A stretch of DNA of 64,000 nucleotides. Source: Brachionus rotundiformis. Taxonomy: Eukaryota; Rotifera; Eurotatoria; Ploima; Brachionidae. Both the position numbers and the translations under genes were made by a program. Below the pieces are notes generated by a model. The model was not told the origin of the DNA. It searched no databases and saw only the letters and a program-made list of their open reading frames with translations. Shown piece after piece: positions 53,882 through 64,000 of this stretch; within the stretch, counting starts at the first letter, position 1; the number at the start of each line of letters is the position of its first letter. The stretch lies in NCBI GenBank assembly GCA_016802295.1, contig JAESIW010000208.1:659948-723947 (forward strand), written 5' to 3'.

Positions 53882-54857
53882 TACAGTATGTTGCAAAAGC
53901 TTAGAAATTAATTATTTTATATATTAGGTGTATCTCCAAAATGTGTCTCTTCAACAAGAAGCGATATGAAGAGACTGATCGAAGCCGTTCAGATGGCTAA
54001 CTTTAGAGAGATTAGGAAAGATCGCACATCGAGTTAACAAAAACTCGCCACTGATTTTAATTCTAAAGACTCAAGGGGATAGGATAAGTAAGTACACTAT
54101 AATGAGATTTCTCCAAAAAAAAGGTTTATTATCTCATACAGCGGTCAAAAAACCGCTTCTTAACATAAAAGATATACTAAAAAGAAATAGGTGTAAAAGA
54201 GACTTAGACAGACAGTAATTGGACAGTTGATGATTGGTTATTTTCAGCGACGAGTCCAATTTTGAGGTCTTTAATTGTAAATCAAGAGTAATAGTTAAAG
54301 GGTTTAAAAATGAAAAGTTTCACCCAAAGTTCTGTATACCAAGGTTACAAAAAAGTATACCAAGGTTCTGGGGATGCATTTCCTACAAAGGCAATGGTAA
54401 ATGCAACATTTATACAGGACGAACTAATCAATTTGTCTACATTAACACCTTGAAAAAGTTGTTTTACCATCTGTTGAACTCCTATTTGAACCAAATGAAC
54501 CTTGGTTTTTAAACAAGATGGGGCTTCAGCACATACCACTCACTTAGTGAGCGACTGGTTCAAAGAACAGAATATTGAGGTTCTGTCATGGTGTACCTGT
54601 TCACCAGATCTCAACCCAATCGAGAACTTATGGTCATACATAGATGCCAAAATGGTAAACACTCGAGTAACCTCTATAGAGCATTTAAAAGAGATTTTAC
54701 ACAAAGAGTGGTAACATATTCCGACTGAGTACGTACAAAAACTGATTGAATCAATGTCAAAAAAGAGTTGTGGCTTGTTATAAAGCCAAAGGTGGTCGTT
54801 TTTATTAAATTGTATAAATTTCTAAACTTTTGAACAGATTTTTTTTAATTTATTGTA
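53882..54857 (+). mobile_element. Tc1-type (DD34E) transposon, frameshifted
   Basis: About 0.97 kb between imperfect ends TACAGTATGTTGCAAAAGCT and, inverted, TACAATAAATT...GTTCAAAAG; the TA at each end is the expected target duplication. Transposase text: FSDESNFEVFNCKSR (first Asp, 54234-54512), FKQDGASAHTTHLVSDWF (second Asp) and SPDLNPIENLWSYIDAKM (Glu) in a second frame (54502-54714). The second Asp and the Glu are 35 positions apart (34 between), the Tc1 spacing. The frame shifts near 54505 and again near 54716, and the N-terminal helix-turn-helix part has stops, so it is inactive. The relic at 3.99-4.19 kb is the same family. Confidence 0.9.
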
Positions 54858-55849
54858 TGCCTTTTCCTTTTTGTATTTTTTTTTAATTTGAAAAAAATTT
54901 ATTAATTAAAAAATATTTTATAATTTTTGAATTGTTGATTTTTTTACCAAATAGACATCAGAAAACGAAACTCAAAAATCAGAATTTTAAATGAACAACA
55001 CTATATTTTTAGAGTAAATCAAAATCAAGTCAGATTTTTGATTATATGATTAGAATAAAAATATATTATTAATTTTGAATAGAAATTTCCTAATTTTTAA
55101 ACTTGAGCGTTAATTTAAATTTCACTTAGATTTTTGCTAATTGTTTAGTTCCTTTTGAAATCTTTAATCTGAAATTAACTAAAATTTTAATAAGTTTTTC
55201 TTTTAATTTTGGGAATAAATTATTACTTAAAGGACATTTAAATGAATTTAGGTACAATTTACTTTTTCATTGAAGAAGTAGTTCAGACTTGACGGCGACC
55301 AAAGATATTTTTTTATTTGGAAATGGTATGTTAGCAAAGCTTTATGACAAAAAATGAAAGATTTTTATTTAAGTCCTAAGTACTTGATATAAAGTCAATC
55401 GATGGATTTGATCTGACTATAACTGGCCTTTAGTAACTCAGCTAAAAAAATAAAATTGTAAACAATTTTGGTTGTCTAGAAGATTTTATAAATTTTTTTC
55501 TATTGGTGAGACAATTCAAACAGTTCAAGTATAAGTATTATTATTTTCCTTTTGTTCTTATATAGATTAAAGTTGTGATTCTAAAGCATTGTTTTTTTCC
55601 TGACAAAAACTCTTCTAATTAAATTCTAATATTTTTAATCTTAATAGTTAAGTTGGTAGACTTAAGAAACTTTTGACCTAATGACCAAGATATGAATCTC
55701 AACAAAAGACATTAAGTTTTTTTCATCATTTGCATATATTCCTAAATTTGGGTTAAAGTATCAATATGATAAAAAAATTTCAACATTTAAATTAGAATAT
55801 TTTTAATATTTCCATGAACTCTATTTGTTGCACTAATGGTGCTTCCCAA
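54858..55849. other. AT-rich spacer
   Basis: About 1 kb with nothing recognisable. Confidence 0.5.
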
Positions 55850-56060
55850 ATCCACTCAGTTTGTTGACAATCGATGTTGATCTAATTTGGTGTTTATACA
55901 CATGAATTTTGTTTTAACTCTTAATCTGATCAATGTATTCTCTCTCTTCTAAATCCTGCTTGTTCTTCTCTGAGAATGACTTTGGCATTTCACCTTAAAT
56001 ATTATTAGGTTAATAGTATTCTGTAAGACTTTGACAGACCTCGCTTTTCTACATGATCCA
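55850..56060 (-). mobile_element. Short RT relic of an RTE/L2-like LINE
   Basis: On the minus strand VILREEQAGFRRERI is followed, out of frame, by text resembling the DQI..LR of RT motif 2 (family form EQAGFRxGRSTxDQIFTLR). Probably the same family as the relic at 22.7-23.2 kb. Only about 200 bp survive. Confidence 0.6.
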
Positions 56061-56289
56061 TTAAGAAGCTATATTTTAATAAGCCTGTGCGATTTTTTTC
56101 TCTTTCTTTTTCATAAGACACTGTTAGTATTTTTATACTAAAAGCGAAACTGATACCATTTGTTAAGAATATCCATAAAATTATACAATTTATAGCTAGT
56201 TAGATTCCAAATATTTTATAAATTGATTTCCCTAACTTGGTAAAGAGCCTGACGAAGAAGCTGGAGTCTTACAAGGAGAATTTGTAGTT

Positions 56290-56740
56290 TAAATCTCTAA
56301 TTCGACCATACGAAAATCTTAATGATTGTGTTTGTAGTGATAATTTCTTCACATCGCTGACTATAGTAATCGTTCTTTTGAAGAAAAAAACAAATTTGAT
56401 CGGGGCTATTAAGCGTAATAAAAGATAATTGCCTTCAGTTGTCAATATCAAAAAGCCAATTTATGAAAGTCTTGTTTATGAGCACGATACAGGTGTTTTA
56501 CTAAGCATTTACTAAGGCAAGTACAAAAAATGTTTGATTGATTCGTTCGTTTCAAAATTCAGTCTATGTAGAACCAGAAGACTAGTTCATGATTACAATT
56601 CAAAAAAAAGTTAGAGTTGATTTTAGTGACCAAATAGCTCAGTTTTATTCAGTAAACGCTTCAACAACACGTTAGCTAATAAAAGCACCATTAATTTAGT
56701 TTGCATCAATAGCTGGCTTCTATTCAAAAAAGTGAATAAT
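56290..56740 (+). mobile_element. piggyBac transposase relic
   Basis: The plus strand reads, with a few stops, SDNFFTSLTIVIVLLKKKTN (family DNFFTS..L...L...), LIGAIKRNKR, LPSVVNI, YESLVYEHDTGVLLSIY, RRLVHDYNSKKS, VDFSDQIAQFYSV and a degraded SINAW-like block (SIAGFYS). This is the C-terminal catalytic half of a piggyBac transposase, including the third catalytic Asp position (VDFSDQ). The N-terminal half and ends were not found. Confidence 0.78.
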
Positions 56741-56924
56741 AAGTTTTTATCAAAATATCAAAGAAATCCAAAGTAGTTACAGGGAAACTTCGGTTGCATC
56801 GTCATCTGGCACCCAAAAAATCGCTCATAAACGGTTTAGATCAATAAAATCAAGAGTATTTATCTTCTAAACGCGTATTTTATCAAATTCGTTTATGTGG
56901 TAATTATTAAGCTGTTACACTTAG

Positions 56925-58135
56925 TAGTAGTAGTAGTAGTTCTTGCTGCGACACCTAACATATAGAGTGTCTGAGCCCATCACTGCCATTTGGCCGTGTG
57001 GAGCTGTAGCAGCCGATTCCATTGAATTTATCTAAAGACTTTTTGAAACTCGCAGTTGATTTAGATTTTACCACGTCTTCTGTCAACTTATTCCAATGCG
57101 GGACTATCCTATTTGAGAAAAAGGTATGTCTGGCACTAACCGCAGCTGCAAAATCGTTTCTAATTTTAGCAGGGAAACTTTCTCTCTGAACTCTGATACT
57201 ATTCCCTCTTAACGCCGCAGCAGGACCATTGTATTCTGATCTATTTCTGATCCAATCTCTGACCAGGTCCACTTTTTCTAAACCATTGACTAATTTGTAC
57301 ATTTCAATCAAGTCTCCTCTCACTCTCCTTTCACTAAGCCTTGTCAAACCCAGCTTAACCAACCTCATTTCATACGACATATTTTTTAGATGCACAGGTA
57401 TTTTTGTCGCCCTCTCTTGTATCCTCTCTAATTCATTCACATCCTTTTTCATACTTGGATTCCAAACTTGTAGTGCGTAGTCTAGATGGGGTCTCAACAT
57501 TGATGTATACAATCTTAACAACAACCGAACGTTTACAAGTAGAGATGACTCTACTTGTAAACGTTCGCTTTAGCATTCCAAGTACCATATTTGCTTTAGC
57601 ACAAGCATTTTTTACTTGGCGAGTCCACTTTAAATCTGATGTGACCATCACTCCTAGATCCTTCTCACACTCCGTGGTCATTAATATAACATTTGAATCT
57701 TTATCACCACATCTTGCCGAATATTTATGTCTTGCATTTAGTCTGCCAAAATGCATCACTTTACACTTATCAGCACATAGTCCCATACGCCACACATCTA
57801 TCCATTGACACACTGAATCAAGATCTTTCTATAACGTCGCTCTTTCATAAACTTTATTTACTATTCCAAGTATTTTCGAGTCATCTGCATACAATTTCAT
57901 TTTATTTGAAACGCACTCAGGCAGGTCATTTATATACAGAACAAATAGTATGGGTCCAAGTACAGATCCTTGTGGAACTCCACTCAATATCTGTGACCAT
58001 TTAGAAACTCCATCACCAAGTACAACTCGTTGAGTTCTCATACTCAAAAAGTCTTCAGCCACCTAACCATTTTCTCGCCTAACCCATAACCACGCAGTTT
58101 ATGAAGAAGTCGTTGATGCGGTACAGTATCAAATT
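56925..58135 (-). mobile_element. Non-LTR retrotransposon, RT to 3' end, frameshifted
   Basis: From high to low coordinate the minus strand gives FDTVPHQRLLHKLRGYGLGE, LSGVPQGSVLGPILFVLYIN, MKLYADDSKILGIV (YADD catalytic pair), KCKVMHFGRLNARHKYS, CEKDLGVMVTSDLKWTRQV, MLRPHLDYALQVWNPSMKKD, RRVRGDLIEMYKLVNGLEKV and NRIVPHWNKLTEDVVKSKST. Three frames are needed (breaks near 57830 and 57500). The 3' end carries the ...GTCGCAGCAAGAACT tail also seen at 18.3 kb, followed by an (ACT)n run. 5' truncated at about 58135; CR1-like by motif. Confidence 0.9.
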
Positions 58136-58953
58136 AGAGTCTGGCCACTACTTTAAGCGTAGTAAAAGACAACGAATTCGTTTTAAAATATTTTTTGAAT
58201 AAAATAAGAACTTAACCAACAATTACCATTGTAAACCAGTTATTGATTACGTATCATTAATAAATGTTGATCAATATTTATGTAATCCATAAATAAATAA
58301 AGATAGTAATTATACCATGGAGAATTGGTGATGTACCGTAACAAAGCGACAGTTTTTGCATATTGTACAAAAGAAATCGAGAGTATTTTTTTTATTTTGT
58401 AATGTCTTAGAAAATAATTTACTATTTTTATTCAATTTATTAAAAGAATTTAATAAATTCGAATATAAAATACTAGATTAAATTTTTAATTATTCATAAC
58501 GAGTCAAATTGCCTCGTTTGGGTGTTTCTAATGCTAAGGTTTCTCGGCCAAAACTTTCTTATTAGCCGAACACATTCGGTGAGCTATCATAGCTGCTACA
58601 GTACATTGTTTATTCCATTTTAAATCATTTGTAAATAGGATTGATAGAATTTTTAAAATATATTTTTATTGACAAAAACAGAATATTAGGGAAAAATCAT
58701 ATAAAAAAATAATAATGATAATAATATAATAAAATCACAAAAAAAAAACAAATTTATTTAAATTAATTGTTTATGATTTACCCTCCATTCAGTACATTAA
58801 TCTTCAATAGTCAAACAACTTACTAATCATCTAAAAAAAATAATTTCACTAGTAATTATTTGAAAGTATGAGATAAACAAATTCAAATATAACATTATTG
58901 TTTAATTTAAATTCTAAATAGATAGAACATCTATCTATTCATGTGTGTCTTGG
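58136..58953. other. Spacer downstream of SRRT
   Basis: AT-rich; nothing recognised apart from the expected SRRT 3' UTR. Confidence 0.5.
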
Positions 58954-61402
58954 CTATCTTCTCGGTCTGTAAGCACTGGACCTGGAGGCGAGACCTGGCG
59001 CCTGATAGCTCGGCGCAGCATACTGATTGAACATCGGGTACGGCGCAGCCACAGCGCCGGGCATGCCCGTCGCCGCTGGATAATTGTAGGCGATGTCGTA
59101 CTCGTCCATGGGATAAAAGCCGCTCTGCAGCGACATTTTGCCCATGTTACGATTCATCGGGTGCTCTGGCAAGTACGGCCGCTTGGGATCCAGCACAAAC
59201 TTGTTAAAATACTCAACATTTAGCTTGATCTCTCTCAGCTTGTCCTCATGCTTGGTCTCGATATGCTTTCTGACATAGTCAGGACCTTTGAACTTTTTGC
59301 CACTCAACGGACACAGCCAAACGTCCTTGTCCACTTTGAGGCAGTTATTTCTGATGAACTTTTCGATCTCGGCGTGTTGGTCTTTCATGCCGAGCTTCTT
59401 GGCGAGCTCAACGTCGATCTGATCTCTGTACTCGGCATAGGAGCGTATGTGATTTTCGAACAAACGCAACCATTCGTTTACGTGAGTGGTGCGTATAGAG
59501 TCCGGATCGTAGGAGTTGATCAGCGAGCCCTTGATTACTTGGACGGTGTTGGCGTCGCTCTTTTGGTCGGCGGGCGCACGGGCGTGCAGACTGCCGCACC
59601 GGTACGGCATGTAGTCCTCCTGCTGGTACTCGCTGGCGTTGTAGTAGTCGATTGAGTGGACGATTCGGAGGTAGAGAACGAGGCGGTCGAGGTGGCGGGC
59701 GGCGGCCTCGTCGCGCTCCATTTTGATCAGCTCATTGGCGTCCTTGACCTCCTGTCTGGTCTCGTTTTCGATCTGGTCCAGGTGGCGCACGGCCCCGTCG
59801 ACCAGCCGGTTGCTCTCGCCGTCGACGAACAGCGTCCACTTTTTGTCCATGTTCTGCACCACTTTGACAATGGTCTTGAGGTCCTGGCGCACTATTTTGT
59901 AGTGATTGCTCAAGCCGGATATCAATTTGACCCGCTGGTCCAGGTCACGGTTTATGGTGGCGTTCAGCACAAACTTGCTCGTCTCGTTCACCCGCACACC
60001 ATTCAGCTTGGCGCATATGTCCTTTATGTCCACTGTCGAGTCGTAAGTGATCCAGCCGCGGCGCTGAAAGCCCCTCTCGGGCGCCGGCTCGCTTATCGAC
60101 GCCCGCTTGTACCCATCCAACTTGCTGCCTATCCGCTCCAAGTCTCCTCTGGTCACATACACTGGCAAATGCTTGAAAAATATCGACTGAGTACGCTGCA
60201 CTATCTTGGCCTCTTGTTTGCGTGTGTATATTGTCTCGAGCACGTCCAAGTCGCTCTCTTGGTCACCGCCTTCCAGTCTAATCATGCAAGCGTCCAGAAA
60301 TTTGAACAAGGCAAGCCTGGCCTGCTCGTCGCCAATCTCAAGTTGCACATCTTGGCCATACTTGTCGAATACTTGATTGAAAATGTTCAAGCGGTTGGCT
60401 ATGGATTCCTTTAGCTCGAGGCGCCGTTTGTGCGAGTCCTCCGGGTGGTACCTGAGCCTGAACCAGTCCTCGTTTTTGTGCTTGTCGAAAAAGTCCACCG
60501 TCTGCTCGGCTTTGAACTCCTCCTTGTAAACATTGTACTTGTTAAGCCGGTACGATTCGGTCTCGCACTTGAGCTCCTCTTCGCTCAGGTTCTTCAAGAA
60601 CTCTCTGAATGTGAGCATGCGTGGCTGGGTGGGAAACTCGCTGACGATCTGAGGCACGGGCTGGGTCATCCCGGGGTACTGGCCCATGATGCCGGTGTCG
60701 CCGGGCCGCATCTGGCCGCCAAAGGGCATCAGCGCTTGCTGTGGCATCATCGGCTTCATCATCATCATGGCCGGGTAGTTGCCGGGCACGGGCGGCACGC
60801 CGCCGTACGGGTAGCCCGAGTAGCCGGCCGGCCGCGGCATGCTCTGGTAGTCGTCGTAGTAGTCGCCCATCTCGTCGTAGTCGTCGTAAACCATGCCCAT
60901 GCGGTTGTCGTGCTCATAGTAGCCGGTGTGCATGGGCGGCGCGCCGTTCAAGCCGTCGTAGTCCATCCTAAACAAAAAGCATTAGCAATGGGGGTGTTGT
61001 GGGACGGGGGTCTTACCAGTCGCGTTTGGATTTTTTGTACGGGTGGTCGTATCCGTTGTGGGCGGAGCGTTTGTGGGGACTGGCGGACGGGTAGTCGTCC
61101 GGGTAGTATGGGTGGCGGTGTCCGGAGGAGGAGGGCGGGGAGGTGCGCGAGGAGCCGTAGCGCGATTGGCCGTTTGATCTGTCTCTAAAATAAACAAGTT
61201 TTAGATGCGGCTAGGCCGGGTCGTCAAGCCCAAGGTACCTTGATCGGTGCGACGAGCTCGAGTAGGACTCGTGGCGACTGCTCTTGTGCGAATGGGACCG
61301 CTTGTAGTCATGCGACTGGTGGTGGTGGTGGTCGTCTCTTTCGTTGCGGAATTTGTTCCTGCTATGTCTGCGTGCTTGGTCGTACTCGTCGTCGCTGTCC
61401 AT
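58954..61402 (-). CDS. SRRT: Serrate/ARS2 RNA effector protein
   Basis: ARS2 links the nuclear cap-binding complex to microRNA processing and RNA decay or export. Three exons join in phase: 61402-61239, 61184-61017 and 60967-58954, giving 781 residues (human about 876). The N-terminus MDSDDEYDQARRHSRNKFRN matches human GDSDDEYDRRRRDKFRRER and is followed by a His/Ser/Arg-rich stretch. YKKSKRDW|MDYDG spans the second junction (human KRMRRDWDE). Later blocks are MLTFREFLKNLSEEELKCET, HKNEDWFRLRYHPEDSHKRR, ERGFQRRGWITYDSTVDIKD (RRM-like), VLYLRIVHSIDYYNASEY and the zinc finger WLCPLSGKKFKGPDYVRKHI. The acidic insert of vertebrate ARS2 is absent. The third exon has a Pro/Met/Gly-rich segment. The gene is clearly richer in G+C than its surroundings, which also creates long open frames on the opposite strand. 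Confidence 0.96.
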
Positions 61403-63614
61403 TTCCAACAATTACTTTCTTATTGAACATTTTATAAATTTAATAAATACGCAAAAATAACAAAGGGAATAATAAAAAATTGTTTAAAAAAATAAAAAAA
61501 GAAGATTTTTGTGTTTTGTTTTTAAAAATATATCAAAAAAAAATTATTTTCGACCAAACAAAAGACCAAGGCTAATTTGACAAAATAACTTAGCTGGCTA
61601 GTTGTCTAAGACGTATCTATTTTTAGAGCAATTGTTTAGAGTTTAGATATTAGTCGGCCATTTAAAATTTATATATATATATATACTTAAAAAGAAAATA
61701 TAATTTCAAATGAAAATATAATGAATATTTTAGGATTATTTTGAAATATATTTATCTTAGAAATAACTGGGTTAGGGGTGGCGATGTGTTTTTTTTGTCT
61801 CATGACACAACTATGTTAACATTTTGTCTAATTTGATTATTTGCTAATTGTTTGCGCTAGCCCTGGTATCAACTGTGTCCAAATGAGAAATTTTGTTTAA
61901 AAAGCATTTTTTTTATATTCACAATAAAAACATGACTAGAAAAATTTGGTATATATATTGTGTTTATTTAGAATCGAGTGGTCAGTAGGCACATTGCCAT
62001 GACAATAGAGTTCAATGTCCTATTTGTGTTGCAAATCTATTGTTCTTTGGACTTATCATATTATAGTTTATAATTTTAAGTGTTTTTTATGTTTGGCTTT
62101 GCTAAGTTAAGTCCATGAACAACCCAAAACTGAGGCAAGTTAAAGGTTATTGTCAAATTAAAATGATCATGCTCAAAAATTATTATAAAAATATGTTTTT
62201 AAAATATTTTCGACTAAAAAAATTTATTGCAGAATCACATTTGTTAGCTACTGACCTGAAACAGTCTCTATATCTTACTTTCTTATGCATCCAGTTTTCT
62301 GCAGTTAGTCTCATATTGAGTCGAAACGGACATAGAATCTTTTAGAATAAATGCAAAAGCATAGTTCTACGATATTATTACTATTGGTTGGATTATCGAA
62401 TTAAAAAGCTAATTCAAACAGTTTTTAAAAATATAAAAAAAAAGGCAGCGCCCTTGATGAAAAAGAAATCTGGAACTGGCTTGAGTTCTTTAACATATAG
62501 CTCCTTATATTCATGCATTTATCTCACATCTGTTTAATTACAAATATTTAACGGTAAGGATTGAAAAAGTCAACAAAGGATTGATGACAAAGTTACTACG
62601 TTAATCATTCAAATAGATTTTTTTCAGTTTTATATCTTATTGGTTAATATAAAATTTGAACAAAGAAAAATTGCATTTTTTTCTGTATAAATTATAATAA
62701 ATTAAAAATTTTCTATGTCTTCTTTAACATGCTATGAACTCAAATGCTTTATTGTTATTAATCTGATATTAGCAAATTCCGAATAAAGATTAACCCAAAC
62801 ATAATTCTTTCTCTTAATTAAACATAATCCCTGTTAAGTTCCTGAATACCTCTGGCTAGGGAACAGGCTTATACATATGGGATTATAACATATTTTTAAA
62901 GTGAATGTTCAATGTTAAACTTTTTTTTGTTACACATGAAAATTTATCTCTGCATTAAATTTTTGATTTAAAAAGATTCTAAAAAATTTAAAAAAAATTA
63001 TCTTTGAGCACGATCATTTTAATTTGATCATAAACTTCAATATGCCCAAAATTAATTCTTTCTTAAAGGAGTTTATCAAAACAGATATCATAACGTAACT
63101 ATCCTACTTAACCGACTTGTCGTCAATATTAAAATGGCCTAAAAATGCGTTTATTTTTCAATTTTAGTGTCAAAATAAACGACATGTCGGAAATAGCCAA
63201 AATCGGATCTGAAAATCAAACTGAATTTAATTAATTAATTTAAAAAAAAATCTTTAAGTCTAAATTTGTTTAATTAAACATTGGAAATTTTAAATTAAAA
63301 GACTATTACCACATAAGTTAGAGCTACATGCCCGGGAATATTACCATAAAAGCTAACAGAAACTGATATAATAAAAAGATATACCATTTAGAGTTTATTT
63401 GCATTTATATGGTTAAAAATCACTTGAAACTTTTCATTCGAACTTAAACTATGCAGATTTTTTACTTTTAATAAAAAAATATAAAATTAATCATTGGTAA
63501 TTTTTTTTTTTATACAATTAATTATGTAAAGTTGGTCAAGAAAAAAAGAAAAACGTCTAGTGATACCGGATACTTTTCATAACTCTGTTGTATCATTATC
63601 CAGGTATATTTTTT
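61403..63614. other. AT-rich spacer upstream of SRRT
   Basis: No gene recognised. There is a (TA)n run near 61670-61690, and at 63004-63052 a copy of the short repeat seen at 39717-39765. The open frame at 62115-62345 shows no protein-like features. Confidence 0.5.
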
Positions 63615-63815
63615 ACTTACAGAGTTGTTAGCGATTGGAACAAACTGACAAATGAGGTAATAGAATCGAAAACACTTGACTTATTCAAAAACAAACTAGA
63701 TAACATATTGAGTGACTAAAATATTGCTTACAGTCTGGTTAATCCAGACTTCACGCATAAGCGTAGTAATTATCATTATTATTATTATTATTACTATTGT
63801 TATTATTATTATGGT
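63615..63815 (+). mobile_element. LINE 3' end with hairpin and (ATT)n tail
   Basis: The plus strand reads FFTYRVVSDWNKLTNEVIES and LDLFKNKLDNILSD then a stop at 63720, the C-terminus of the WNKLP-type LINEs. A 3' UTR of about 45 nt follows with the inverted repeat AGTCTGG-TTAATCCAGACT, then an (ATT)n tail to about 63815. The same hairpin and tail lie, inverted, at 1-110. Text further upstream is degenerate. Confidence 0.85.
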
Positions 63816-63852
63816 AGTGTTGGATGGGTCCATTTGGCGATCCAAATTTTAG

Positions 63853-64000
63853 GACCGTACAAAAATACGACCAGAAAAATACGGCACTAATTAAATTTAA
63901 AGGAATTAAAAAAAGAATGTTTTTAATTAATAAAATAATTTAATAAGATATCTTTTTTTAATTCCTTTAAATTTAATTAATGCCGTTTTTTTATACGGTC
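63853..64000. mobile_element. Palindromic MITE at window edge
   Basis: Starts GACCGTACAAAAATACG and ends, inverted, at 64000 (TATACGGTC). The two arms share CGGCA(C/T)TAATTAAATTTA and an AAGGAATTAAAAAAAGA stretch; the loop is about 30 bp. No coding capacity. It may extend beyond the window. Related ends occur at 42.28 and 43.74 kb. Confidence 0.8.

Noticed and set aside
59656..61188. Long open frames on the plus strand opposite ARS2 (two of about 250 codons)
   Set aside because: They are antisense to well-conserved SRRT exons, arise from its G/C-rich codons and show no protein-like domain.
62115..62345. Plus-strand frame of 76 codons in the right spacer
   Set aside because: No recognisable residue pattern, splice context or neighbour; considered chance.
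1..64000. CRISPR arrays, rRNA genes, bacterial operons or viral genomes
   Set aside because: None seen; spacer repeats are explained by transposons, tandem repeats or the paralogue array, and all genes are eukaryotic.

Overview
The window is nuclear DNA of a small invertebrate animal. Evidence: typical metazoan genes (GPLD1, SLC6 transporter, myosin regulatory light chain, STT3A, ARS2/SRRT, PEX10, MZT2, NXF1, LLPH, RAD17), GT-AG introns mostly about 45-70 nt, very AT-rich spacers and a dense load of decayed non-LTR retrotransposons and DNA transposons. Composition, short introns and a local family of zinc-finger/coiled-coil genes fit a rotifer (Brachionus-like), but this is inference; no taxon-specific marker was seen.

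Layout. 1-5.6 kb: non-LTR relic, RAD17 (+), Tc1 relic. 5.6-6.2 kb: broken RecQ helicase fragment. 6.5-9.6 kb: complete seven-exon GPLD1 (-). 10.7-14.5 kb: SLC6 neurotransmitter transporter (+), with a LINE relic in its last intron. 15.1-17.2 kb: a calpain-type protease preceded by two VHL-beta-like modules (-). 17.2-26 kb: gene-poor, with LINE relics, a 182-bp repeat on both sides of an assembly gap, a C-type lectin gene, a small secreted protein gene and a solo LTR. 26-35.1 kb: myosin regulatory light chain (-), tRNA-Phe, and four tandem copies of a zinc-finger/coiled-coil gene in different states of decay, with a LINE between near-perfect 506-bp direct repeats. 35.5-39.2 kb: DDE transposase gene split by a hAT element with an 8-bp target duplication. 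40-49 kb: LLPH, secreted LysM/mucin-like protein, nested transposons, an NXF1-like gene lacking its RNA-binding half, two related secreted Gln-rich proteins and MRM3. 49.2-53.3 kb: MZT2 and PEX10 overlapping on one strand, then intronless STT3A. 53.9-58.1 kb: Tc1, RT, piggyBac and LINE relics. 58.9-61.4 kb: SRRT. 61.4-64 kb: spacer, LINE 3' end and a palindromic MITE at the edge.

The host genes do not form one pathway. Most are housekeeping genes in ordinary eukaryotic order. The most unusual items are the VHL-beta/calpain architecture, the MZT2-PEX10 reading-frame overlap, the 506-bp duplication around a LINE, and the truncated NXF1-like gene. The four small secreted-protein genes each have a TATA box 42-61 bp upstream of the ATG. 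Exon borders were placed by eye from frame continuity, GT/AG sites and remembered family conservation; no search or alignment program was run.
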